21,358 bases of DNA from Actinomycetes bacterium (GTDB taxonomy: Bacteria; Actinomycetota; Actinomycetes; Actinomycetales; Cellulomonadaceae), in assembly GCA_023426865.1 (NCBI GenBank), contig JAEZBT010000143.1, forward strand, positions 1-21,358. Direction: 5' to 3'. Position numbers and translations under genes: made by a program. How positions within the stretch are numbered: the first letter of the stretch is position 1; every line of letters starts with the position of its first letter. This document shows positions 13,788-20,718 of the stretch, piece after piece. Below the pieces are notes generated by a model. The model was not told where the DNA came from and made no database searches. It saw only the letters and a list, made by a program, of their open reading frames with translations.

Positions 13788-16700
13788 TCAGAGCTCGGCG
13801 TCGACCCGGTCCCGGCCGCTCTTCTTGGCCCGGTAGAGGCCCGCGTCGGCAGCCTCGATGAGCTGCTCCGGCCGGTCGCCGTCGACGGGGCTCATGACAG
13901 CGACCCCGATGCTGACCGTCACCCTGCGGTGCGGGGAGTCCACGTGCGTCAGCCCGAGGCTACGGACGGCGTCGCGGATCCGGACCGCGACAGCGCGCGC
14001 GGCGGCGTCCGTGGCGTCAGGCAGCAGCACGAGGAACTCGTCGCCCCCGTACCGGGCGAGCAGGTCACCGCCCCTGATGCAGCGTCCGATCGCCTGGGCG
14101 ACCTGTGCCAGGCAACGGTCCCCAGCCAGGTGCCCGTAGCGGTCGTTGTACTCCTTGAAGAAGTCGACGTCGATCATCGCGACGCCGAGGCTCCCCCCTG
14201 CGGCCTGGGCACCACGCCACCGCGCGTCCGAGACCTCCGCGAGGCGACGGCGGTTCGCCACACCGGTGAGCGGATCGGTCCCGCTCATCTCCGACAGCCG
14301 CTCGTTGGCCTCGCCGAGGGCCCTGGTGCGCTCGGCCACCCGGCGCTCGAGCGACGCGGTGAGCATGGCGCTGTCCAGCGACACGGCGAGCTGCCCTGCG
14401 ATGAGTGCGATGCCGTCGAGCCGATCCGCGGAGAACGCGGCGCGGGCGGCCCTGTGCTCCAGGACGAGGATCGCCTTGAGCAGGCCGCGTGCCAGGACCG
14501 GCATGGCCAGGAGCGAGCAGCGGCCGACGCCGTCGAAGTACGGGTCGCGGGCGAAGCGGTCGTCCTGCGTCGCGTCGTCGACGACGAGCGGCTCGCGGGT
14601 GCGCTCCACGTACCGCAGGGCGGACAGCGGGAGGAGCGCCCAGTCCGCACCGTCGGCCGCGAGCGCCGCCCCGTCGGCCGTCGGCGACGGCACGATCCAC
14701 TCCCGGGTCTCGTCGCTCCACAGCGCCATGCGCACGGACGTCGCCCCGCTGAGGGCGGTGAGGATCGTGGTGACGCTCGCCTGGAGCTGGTCCAGGTCGC
14801 TCTGGCTGCCGAAGCTCTGGGCGGCCTTGATGATGCCCACGAGGTCGATCTCGGAGTGGCCGAGGGTCTCCGTCCGACCCTGGCTGCTTCGCTGCGTGGA
14901 GCCGCCGCGGCGCGCGCCCGGCTCCGCCGACCTCAGCTGCGGCCAGCTCCGGTCGAGGTCCGCGACCTTGACCGTGGCGCCCCAGTCCGCGTAGGCGCTC
15001 CGCGCGTCGGCCAGCAGGCGGTGGCCCACCTGCCCGAGCCCGTGCGCGAGGTAGCAGCGCGCGGCCCGCTCGAGGATGACGGCCCGGTGCCAGGGCCGCC
15101 GGCGGCCGGCCACCTCGTTCTGTGCCGCGTCGAAGCTGCGTGCGGCCAGCAGGAAGTCGCCTGTCGCCCAGGCCCGCTCGGCGTCGACCAGGTGCTGGAG
15201 GTGACGGAAGTTCTCGGGCGCCTGCTCGGCGCGGGCGGACAGCCAGTCCCGGTGCGTGTCGAGCTCGGCGAGGAGCGCTTCGCGGTCGTCGTCCGGTGCC
15301 GACCGGAGCCGGTGGGCCAGCGCGAGGGCGGACAGCACGCGCGCCTGCGCCCCGGGGTAGGTGGCACTGATCGCCGGGAGCGCGGGGACCACCGCCTCGG
15401 CGTGGCCGACGAGTGCGTCCAGGTCGTCCGCGACGACCGCCTGCATGCCCTTCGCGATCGCGTAGTAAGCCATCGCGACGAGGTTGACCTGTGTGGTCGC
15501 GACGTACTCGGCCTCGTCGAAGCCGGGCTCGTCGAAGGTGCCCGGAGCGGTCAGCCCACGAAGTGCGCGCGTCAGCTGACGGTAGGCGACGTAGGCCTCG
15601 CCCGCCTGGGCGTTGCCCGTCCGCTCGCAGAACGCGACGGCACGGTCGGACTCCTCTGAGGCCTCGTCGAGCGTGGGCGCGCAGTCGAACACGTGCGGGA
15701 CCGACGAGTAGAAGGCACCACCGGCGAAGTAGACCTCACCGTGGCGGACGAGCCCCTCGTGCGCACGGTGCGAGTGGAGCACCGTCGTCTCGATCGGCTC
15801 CCGCCACGGGGAGGCGGACGCCGAGTACGTGAAGCGCGCGCGCGAGACGTTCGGCTCGTACCCGCGGGCCTCGCCGACCGCGACGACCCGGCGGGCGATC
15901 CGGACGCCCTGCTCGTAGTCGTCCGCGACGGTCACCGTGGCGAAGGACGCGTGGCCGAGCGGGCCGCACAGCGCGGCTGACGGGCCGTGCTCCGCCCACA
16001 GTCGTCCCGCCTCCACGACCATCCAGGCGAAGAGCGGGTGCCCGGTGAAGAACGCCGCGGGCATCGCCCGGTCCAGGGTCGTGGCGATCGCGAGGACGCT
16101 CGGGTCGTCGTCCTCCGGGCGGGCGAGGTCGTCCGTCTCGTCGCCTGACGCCGCCCATCGGCGGAGCTCGGCGAGCCCGGTGGCGCCCTGGGCGCGGAGC
16201 TCGTCCGGGTCCTCCGGCGGCGGCACGCCCAGCCGGCCGAGGAGGTCCGTCGCCAGGGCGAGCGCCTCCATGGGCCGGTTCTGCGCGGTCAGGCTGGCGA
16301 TCTGGATGCCCGTCGGCTCGGCGAACACGAGCGGGTCGTCGGTGAGCTCCCGGATCTCGCGGTGCACGTCGTCGGCCTCGGCCAGCCGGCCGAGCGCGCA
16401 CAACGCGGCATGCCGGTCGATCGCGAGCCGTGCGATCAGGGCGTCCTGCCAACCGTCCGCCTGCGCAGGGCCGCACCGCCGGGCCACGTCGAGCGCAGCA
16501 GAGGCGTAGCGCTCCATCTCGGTGAAGTCGGCGATGCCCCGGGCCTGGGCGGCGGCCGCCTGGAGGACGGCGGCCACCCGGGACGCCTCGACCGGGTCCA
16601 CGACCTGCGCCAGCGCGTCGAGGTACGGCTCGGCGGCGTGCACCTCGTACCGCGGGTCGGCGGCGAGCCGACGTGCGGCGGCCAGGCAGATGGCCGAGCG

Positions 16701-18818
16701 CCGCTCCGGTGTCAGCCGCGCCGACACCGCCCGATGGATCACGTCGCGCGGGAAGGCGAGCACGCCGGCGGACCAGTCCATCCCCAGCACGCCGTTCGCC
16801 AGCGCCGCACCCAGCCGGGGCTCCACCTCGTCGGGATCCAGCCCCGCGGCGACCGCCAGTCGCTCGACGGTGAGCTCGCCGCCGAGGCAGGCCATGAGGT
16901 CCACGATCTCGCTCGCGTCCTGGGGCAGGCCGTCCAGACGAGCGGTGAGCAGGTCTCCCATGCTCCCCTCGCCGATGTACCGACCGATCGCCGCCGCGTC
17001 CCACCGCCACCCATGCTCCCCGAGCGTCAGGAGCCCGTCGTGACGCAGGGCGTTGAGCAGCTCCACCGTGTCGGCGGGGTTGCCGCGGGTCAGCTCGCCC
17101 ACCGCCGCGGCCAGCGACGTGGCCTCCTCCGGTGACAACCGCAGCATCTCGCCGAGCATCATGCCGAGGGCGGCCTGCGGCAGGTCGGCGAGCTCCAGGC
17201 GGGTCGGCGTCACGCCGAGGCGACCCCACCGCGCGATCAGCCCGGCCAGCGGGTGGTCCACCCCGACGTCACAGGTCCGGAACGCGCCCAGGAGCAGGAC
17301 GCCCGACAGGTCGTCGGCCATGTGGATCGCATCCATGACCGCCAGGGCCGTCGGCGTCGCCCAGTGCAGGTCGTCGAGCGCCAGCACGACGGGACGGTCG
17401 GGCGAGGCCACGGCGCGCAGGATGCCGACACCGATCTGCTGGAGGCGGGCCAGGAGGGTGGACAGGTCCGCCGCGACGGCCTCCGGCTCCTGCTCGAGCA
17501 CCGCCCCCAGCTCGGGGCTGAGCGCGACGGCCAGGCCCGCATTCCCCGCGAGCTCGGCGCGGAGCCGGGTGCGGATCGCCGCGACCGTCTCCTCGGGCTC
17601 GACGAGCACCATCCGGACCAGGCCGCGGAGCGCCTGCCGGAGCCCGTCCAGGTCGTGGGCCCGGACGTGCTCGTCGAACCGGCCGGCGACGAACCAGCCG
17701 CCTGCCCGGGCCGTGTCCGGGCGCAGCTGCTGAAGGAGCGCGGTCTTCCCGACGCCGGGCCCACCGGTGACGAGGAAGGTCCGACCGCGACCGGCAAGCA
17801 TCCCGGTGAAGGCGTGCCCGAGCAGCTCGATCTCGGCGTCGCGGCCCACCGGACGCGAGGGCGGTGCGAGGCGCAGCGGGAAGTCGCGCCGGCCCAGCTC
17901 CAGGTCCGCTCCACCGTCCGGCGCCGCACCCACCAGGCCGAGGTCGTAGGCCACGCCCGCCGCGCTCTGGTAGCGCCGGGCGGGATCCTTCTCCAGCAAC
18001 CGCATGATGATGCGCGAGAGGAGCGCCGGCACCGCCGGGTTGCGGTCCGCCGGCGGCACGGGCCGGGTGGCGAGCGCCGCGTGCAGGAGACCGAGGGCCT
18101 CCACCTCGGCGAACGGCGGACGCCCGGTCGTGAGCTCGTACAGCACGGCACCGAGCCCGTAGAGGTCGGCACGATGGTCGGCAGACTGGCCGGTGCGACC
18201 CGTCTGCTCCGGGGCCATGTACGCGAGCGTCCCGGCGATCTCGCCGTGGTGGGCGAACGCCGGGAGCTCGGCCCCGAACGTCGAGCCGAGGTCGAAGTCC
18301 ACGAGGTACGCCCGTCCGCCGCGAGCCGACAGGACGATGTTGCCCGGCGAGACGTCCCGGTGCACGACGCCCCGACCGTGCACCCGCGCCAGGACCTCTG
18401 CCAGGTCCGACGCGACACGCACCACGTCGGCGACGGCGAGCGGCACCCCCGCGGGGACCTCCGAGAGCGGCGCGCCGCCGACGTCGGTGAGGACGAGCAC
18501 GCCGGACTGCTCGGGCGCGTCGACGAGCTGGGCGATGCCGGGTACGCCCGCGAGGCGTTCGAGGAGCCGTCGCTCGCCCCGTCGGCGCCGCCCTGCGGCC
18601 GGCCCGAGGTACTCCTTGCGGATGACGTGCCCCGACCCGTCTGCCAGCGGCACGCGGTGCACGCGCGTCCGGTCGCTCTCGTAGAGGATCGTCGCGCCGT
18701 CGGCTGCGACGTCGGAGCGTGCGGCACCGTCGGCTGCGACGTCGGAGCGTGCTGCGACGTCGCGGACGATCGCGCCGTCGGGAGCCGGGGGTTGCGGGGA
18801 GGTGCGCGCACCGACCAC
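13788..18818 (-). CDS. Giant hybrid signalling protein: Ser/Thr kinase - AAA ATPase - helical repeats - GAF - diguanylate cyclase (GGDEF)
   Basis: A single 1676-residue, apparently soluble protein. The kinase domain (about 42-295) has a degenerate Gly-loop, Lys68, HRD with Asp155, Asn160, DFD (174-176) in place of DFG, APE at 202-204 and EQTGRTGQSADHRADLYGLG, the hallmark of large hybrid kinases. The AAA/AAA_16-type ATPase has GGPGVGKT at 352-359 and Walker B VVLALDDLHW (477-486). Helical TPR-like repeats follow (about 560-1290), then a GAF domain (about 1325-1485) and a signalling helix (ERRVAERTRALGEANERL). The GGDEF domain has GGDEF at 1591-1595 and an I-site RGGD at 1582-1585, so it should make c-di-GMP from GTP with product inhibition. 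Cyanobacterial relatives end in a histidine kinase instead. GTG at 18818 has GGGAGGAG six bases away. It appears monocistronic; the signal is unknown. Confidence 0.93.
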   Translation of the reverse strand: MVGARTSPQPPAPDGAIVRDVAARSDVAADGAARSDVAADGATILYESDRTRVHRVPLADGSGHVIRKEYLGPAAGRRRRGERRLLERLAGVPGIAQLVDAPEQSGVLVLTDVGGAPLSEVPAGVPLAVADVVRVASDLAEVLARVHGRGVVHRDVSPGNIVLSARGGRAYLVDFDLGSTFGAELPAFAHHGEIAGTLAYMAPEQTGRTGQSADHRADLYGLGAVLYELTTGRPPFAEVEALGLLHAALATRPVPPADRNPAVPALLSRIIMRLLEKDPARRYQSAAGVAYDLGLVGAAPDGGADLELGRRDFPLRLAPPSRPVGRDAEIELLGHAFTGMLAGRGRTFLVTGGPGVGKTALLQQLRPDTARAGGWFVAGRFDEHVRAHDLDGLRQALRGLVRMVLVEPEETVAAIRTRLRAELAGNAGLAVALSPELGAVLEQEPEAVAADLSTLLARLQQIGVGILRAVASPDRPVVLALDDLHWATPTALAVMDAIHMADDLSGVLLLGAFRTCDVGVDHPLAGLIARWGRLGVTPTRLELADLPQAALGMMLGEMLRLSPEEATSLAAAVGELTRGNPADTVELLNALRHDGLLTLGEHGWRWDAAAIGRYIGEGSMGDLLTARLDGLPQDASEIVDLMACLGGELTVERLAVAAGLDPDEVEPRLGAALANGVLGMDWSAGVLAFPRDVIHRAVSARLTPERRSAICLAAARRLAADPRYEVHAAEPYLDALAQVVDPVEASRVAAVLQAAAAQARGIADFTEMERYASAALDVARRCGPAQADGWQDALIARLAIDRHAALCALGRLAEADDVHREIRELTDDPLVFAEPTGIQIASLTAQNRPMEALALATDLLGRLGVPPPEDPDELRAQGATGLAELRRWAASGDETDDLARPEDDDPSVLAIATTLDRAMPAAFFTGHPLFAWMVVEAGRLWAEHGPSAALCGPLGHASFATVTVADDYEQGVRIARRVVAVGEARGYEPNVSRARFTYSASASPWREPIETTVLHSHRAHEGLVRHGEVYFAGGAFYSSVPHVFDCAPTLDEASEESDRAVAFCERTGNAQAGEAYVAYRQLTRALRGLTAPGTFDEPGFDEAEYVATTQVNLVAMAYYAIAKGMQAVVADDLDALVGHAEAVVPALPAISATYPGAQARVLSALALAHRLRSAPDDDREALLAELDTHRDWLSARAEQAPENFRHLQHLVDAERAWATGDFLLAARSFDAAQNEVAGRRRPWHRAVILERAARCYLAHGLGQVGHRLLADARSAYADWGATVKVADLDRSWPQLRSAEPGARRGGSTQRSSQGRTETLGHSEIDLVGIIKAAQSFGSQSDLDQLQASVTTILTALSGATSVRMALWSDETREWIVPSPTADGAALAADGADWALLPLSALRYVERTREPLVVDDATQDDRFARDPYFDGVGRCSLLAMPVLARGLLKAILVLEHRAARAAFSADRLDGIALIAGQLAVSLDSAMLTASLERRVAERTRALGEANERLSEMSGTDPLTGVANRRRLAEVSDARWRGAQAAGGSLGVAMIDVDFFKEYNDRYGHLAGDRCLAQVAQAIGRCIRGGDLLARYGGDEFLVLLPDATDAAARAVAVRIRDAVRSLGLTHVDSPHRRVTVSIGVAVMSPVDGDRPEQLIEAADAGLYRAKKSGRDRVDAEL
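18697..18752 (-). repeat. Tandem repeat of 30 bases in the 5' coding end of the kinase/cyclase gene
   Basis: Two copies, 26 identical bases each (18697-18722 and 18727-18752), lie in tandem with a 30-base period. In frame they encode AARSDVAADG twice (residues 22-41), just before the kinase domain. The near identity at the DNA level points to a recent duplication; copy number may vary between strains. Confidence 0.9.
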
Positions 18819-18922
18819 CGGTCGCTCCTCCCCTCAGCCGGGTTCGCCACGCACCGTCGTGGACCCACCGTGCGGGTCGCGGCGCGGCGGAGCGTTCACC
18901 AGCCTCATCGGCACGCAGCAGG

Positions 18923-18934
18923 CCTTGATCAAGG
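18923..18934. promoter_or_regulatory. Palindrome CCTTGATCAAGG, possible operator
   Basis: This perfect 12-bp palindrome lies about 105 bases before the kinase/cyclase start and 155 bases before the divergent small gene. Its AT content stands out from the surrounding sequence. It could be a regulator site or carry a -35-like TTGATC; no cognate protein is known from the sequence. Confidence 0.35.
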
Positions 18935-19045
18935 GATCGCCAGCCCGCGCGGCCGGAGCGGGCGGGTGATTGTGGCGGGCCTGTCGCGGCCGCACGTCCG
19001 CGCCGTCCACAGGTGCGGGGACGCCGGCGGCAGGATGTCGGCAGG

Positions 19046-19061
19046 TCGAACTAGCGTTCGA
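19046..19061 (+). promoter_or_regulatory. LexA (SOS) operator with embedded -10 element
   Basis: TCGAACTAGCGTTCGA has perfect inverted arms TCGAAC and GTTCGA around four bases. This is the actinobacterial SOS box TCGAAC-N4-GTTCGA. TAGCGT (19052-19057, TANNNT form) lies inside it, so LexA binding would block the promoter directly. It ends 28 bases before the ATG at 19090, leaving room for the ribosome-binding site. Confidence 0.75.
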
Positions 19062-19089
19062 TCATCCGGACGCGAGGGAGGACGCGACG

Positions 19090-19503
19090 ATGCGAGTGCT
19101 GGTGGCCACGGAGGAGACGCAGGGCGACCGCGCCGACGACTACACGTGGGCGACGCCCGGCGAGCTGGTGATGTTCGGCGTGATCTGCGCCACCGACCTC
19201 CGCGGGACCAGGCGCGGGTGCGGGTGCGGGCGTGCCTTCGCCGGCCTGCACTCCGAGCGCGCGACGACGACCGCCCAGGTCGCGGAGTGGCCGTCGAGCC
19301 TCGACGACCTGGTCCTGGCCTTCCGCGACAGCCTGGCGCGCGGCGGCTGGCTCGACTTCGGCGGAACCCAGGAGGAGGTCGACGCCGTCGTGCTCGAGAC
19401 GGTGATGGACGTGCTCCTCGTCGCCGACCGGTATCCGGCCGGGACGGTGCTCGGGACCGACCGCGGGCGCCAGTACGTGCGGCAGCCGGCCGCGGCGCGG
19501 TGA
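19090..19503 (+). CDS. Small conserved hypothetical protein with CGCGR motif (DUF7715-like), probably LexA-controlled
   Basis: A 137-residue soluble protein. It begins MRVLVATEETQGDRADDYTW, followed by GELVMFGVIC and a cysteine-rich CGCGRAFAGLHSERATTT (44-61), then a helical C-terminal half. I recognise this layout from short actinobacterial hypothetical proteins, which I believe are grouped as DUF7715; that name is from memory. Cys44 and Cys46, with Cys33 nearby, might bind a metal, but this is a guess. ATG at 19090 is chosen for its GGGAGG eight bases upstream; the frame is open from 18970 but the earlier part runs across the operator. A perfect LexA operator lies over its promoter, so a role in the DNA-damage response is likely. 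Its stop lies 10 bases from the convergent ychF stop. Confidence 0.8.
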   Translation: MRVLVATEETQGDRADDYTWATPGELVMFGVICATDLRGTRRGCGCGRAFAGLHSERATTTAQVAEWPSSLDDLVLAFRDSLARGGWLDFGGTQEEVDAVVLETVMDVLLVADRYPAGTVLGTDRGRQYVRQPAAAR

Positions 19504-19513
19504 GGGCCGGGAG

Positions 19514-20608
19514 TCAGACGTTGAAGCGGAACTCCACGACGTCGCCGTCGGCCATGACGTAGTCCTTGCCCTCGATGCGGGCCTTGCCTGCGGAGCGCGC
19601 TGCCGCGATGGAACCCGCCTCGACGAGGTCCGCGAAGCTGATGACCTCGGCCTTGATGAAGCCGCGCTCGAAGTCGGTGTGGATGACACCGGCGGCCTGG
19701 GGCGCCGTCCAGCCCTGCTTGATCGTCCAGGCGCGGGCCTCCTTCGGTCCGGCCGTCAGGTAGGTCTGCAGGCCGAGAGTGTGGAAGCCGACGCGCGCGA
19801 GCTGGTCCAGGCCGGGCTCGGCCTGGCCGGAGTCCGCGAGCATCTCGGCGGCGTCAGCCGCGTCGAGCTCGACGAGTTCGGACTCGAACTTCGCGTCGAG
19901 GAAGATCAGGTCGGCGGGCGCGACCAGCTCGCGCATGCGCGCCTGCATGTCGGCGTCGGCGAGGCCTGCGTCGTCGGTGTTGAAGACGAAGATGAACGGC
20001 TTCGCGGTGAGTAGCTGGAGGTCACGCAGGGCCACGGCGTCGACGCCGGCCTTGGCGAGCCGGTCGCGCGCCGCGAAGACGGTGACGCCCTCCTCGAGGA
20101 GGGCGTTCGCGGCCTGCGCCGCGGCGAGGACGGCGGCATCGGTCTTCTTGCCGCGGACCTCCTTCTCCAGCCGCGGGATCGCGCGCTCGAGGGTCTGCAG
20201 GTCGGCGAGGATCAGCTCGGTGTTGACGGTCTCGATGTCGTCGGCGGGGTCCACACGCCCGGTGACGTGCACGACGTCATCGTCGGCGAACGCGCGGACC
20301 ACCTGGCAGATCGCGTCGGCCTCGCGGATGTTGGCGAGGAACTTGTTGCCCAGCCCCTCCCCCTCGGACGCGCCGCGCACGATGCCGGCGATGTCCACGA
20401 AGGACACGGTCGCGGGGACGATCCGCTCGGAGCCGAAGAGGTCGGCGAGCACCTGCAGCCGCGGGTCGGGCAGGGCGACCATGCCGAGGTTCGGCTCGAT
20501 CGTGGCGAACGGGTAGTTCGCGGCCAGCACCTGGTTGCGGGTGAGCGCGTTGAAGAGGGTCGACTTGCCGACGTTGGGCAGGCCGACGATTCCGATGGTG
20601 AGAGCCAC
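19514..20608 (-). CDS. ychF: Redox-regulated ATPase/GTPase YchF (Obg-like, OLA1 family)
   Basis: A 364-residue, full-length YchF/OLA1 protein, a ribosome-associated P-loop NTPase that prefers ATP and is linked to translation and oxidative-stress responses. It begins MALTIGIVGLPNVGKSTLFN, with the P-loop at about 9-17, DIAG at 72-75, the coiled-coil insert around 135-190 and a C-terminal TGS domain ending in the family's RFNV. The G4 position reads NTDD (210-213), where the family usually has NxxE. The GTG at 20608 is chosen because the protein family starts exactly here; the frame is open to 20737 but the extra residues are not family-like. TAGACT ends eight bases before the GTG, so the mRNA may be leaderless. 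Convergent with the SOS-type small gene. Confidence 0.97.
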   Translation of the reverse strand: MALTIGIVGLPNVGKSTLFNALTRNQVLAANYPFATIEPNLGMVALPDPRLQVLADLFGSERIVPATVSFVDIAGIVRGASEGEGLGNKFLANIREADAICQVVRAFADDDVVHVTGRVDPADDIETVNTELILADLQTLERAIPRLEKEVRGKKTDAAVLAAAQAANALLEEGVTVFAARDRLAKAGVDAVALRDLQLLTAKPFIFVFNTDDAGLADADMQARMRELVAPADLIFLDAKFESELVELDAADAAEMLADSGQAEPGLDQLARVGFHTLGLQTYLTAGPKEARAWTIKQGWTAPQAAGVIHTDFERGFIKAEVISFADLVEAGSIAAARSAGKARIEGKDYVMADGDVVEFRFNV

Positions 20609-20616
20609 GGGCGGCA

Positions 20617-20622
20617 AGTCTA
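20617..20622 (-). promoter_or_regulatory. Candidate -10 element (TAGACT) for a leaderless ychF mRNA
   Basis: TAGACT on the minus strand ends eight bases before the ychF GTG. No Shine-Dalgarno is visible before that GTG, so transcription starting at or next to the start codon is the simplest reading. Confidence 0.45.
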
Positions 20623-20683
20623 CGGGCCGCGGGAGGGCCGTTCGCCGTGGGCGAATTGTCCCGATTTCCCGGCCGTGCTGCGC

Positions 20684-20689
20684 TACGAT
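20684..20689 (+). promoter_or_regulatory. Candidate -10 element (TACGAT) for the DUF222 gene
   Basis: TACGAT lies 29 bases before the ATG at 20719, leaving a leader of about 23 bases with a GGGAG ribosome-binding site. The region 20655-20710 is markedly less GC-rich than its surroundings and also has the inverted pair CCCGATT (20660-20666) and AATCGGG (20705-20711), spanning the promoter. Confidence 0.4.
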
Positions 20690-20718
20690 TAGCACACCAG
20701 TTTCAATCGGGAGACGAG

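Larger units (their letters stand above)
18819..19089. other. Divergent intergenic region, kinase/cyclase gene / SOS-type small gene
   Basis: This 271-base region must hold the kinase/cyclase promoter on the minus strand and the small gene's promoter on the plus strand. It contains the 12-bp palindrome at 18923-18934, the LexA-type operator at 19046-19061 and two good ribosome-binding sites at its ends. No gene was recognised within it. Confidence 0.6.

Noticed and set aside
17253..19562. 769-codon open frame on the plus strand across the kinase/cyclase gene and beyond
   Set aside because: It is antisense to the kinase/ATPase domains and overlaps the well-supported small gene at 19090 out of frame. 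No family motif is visible.
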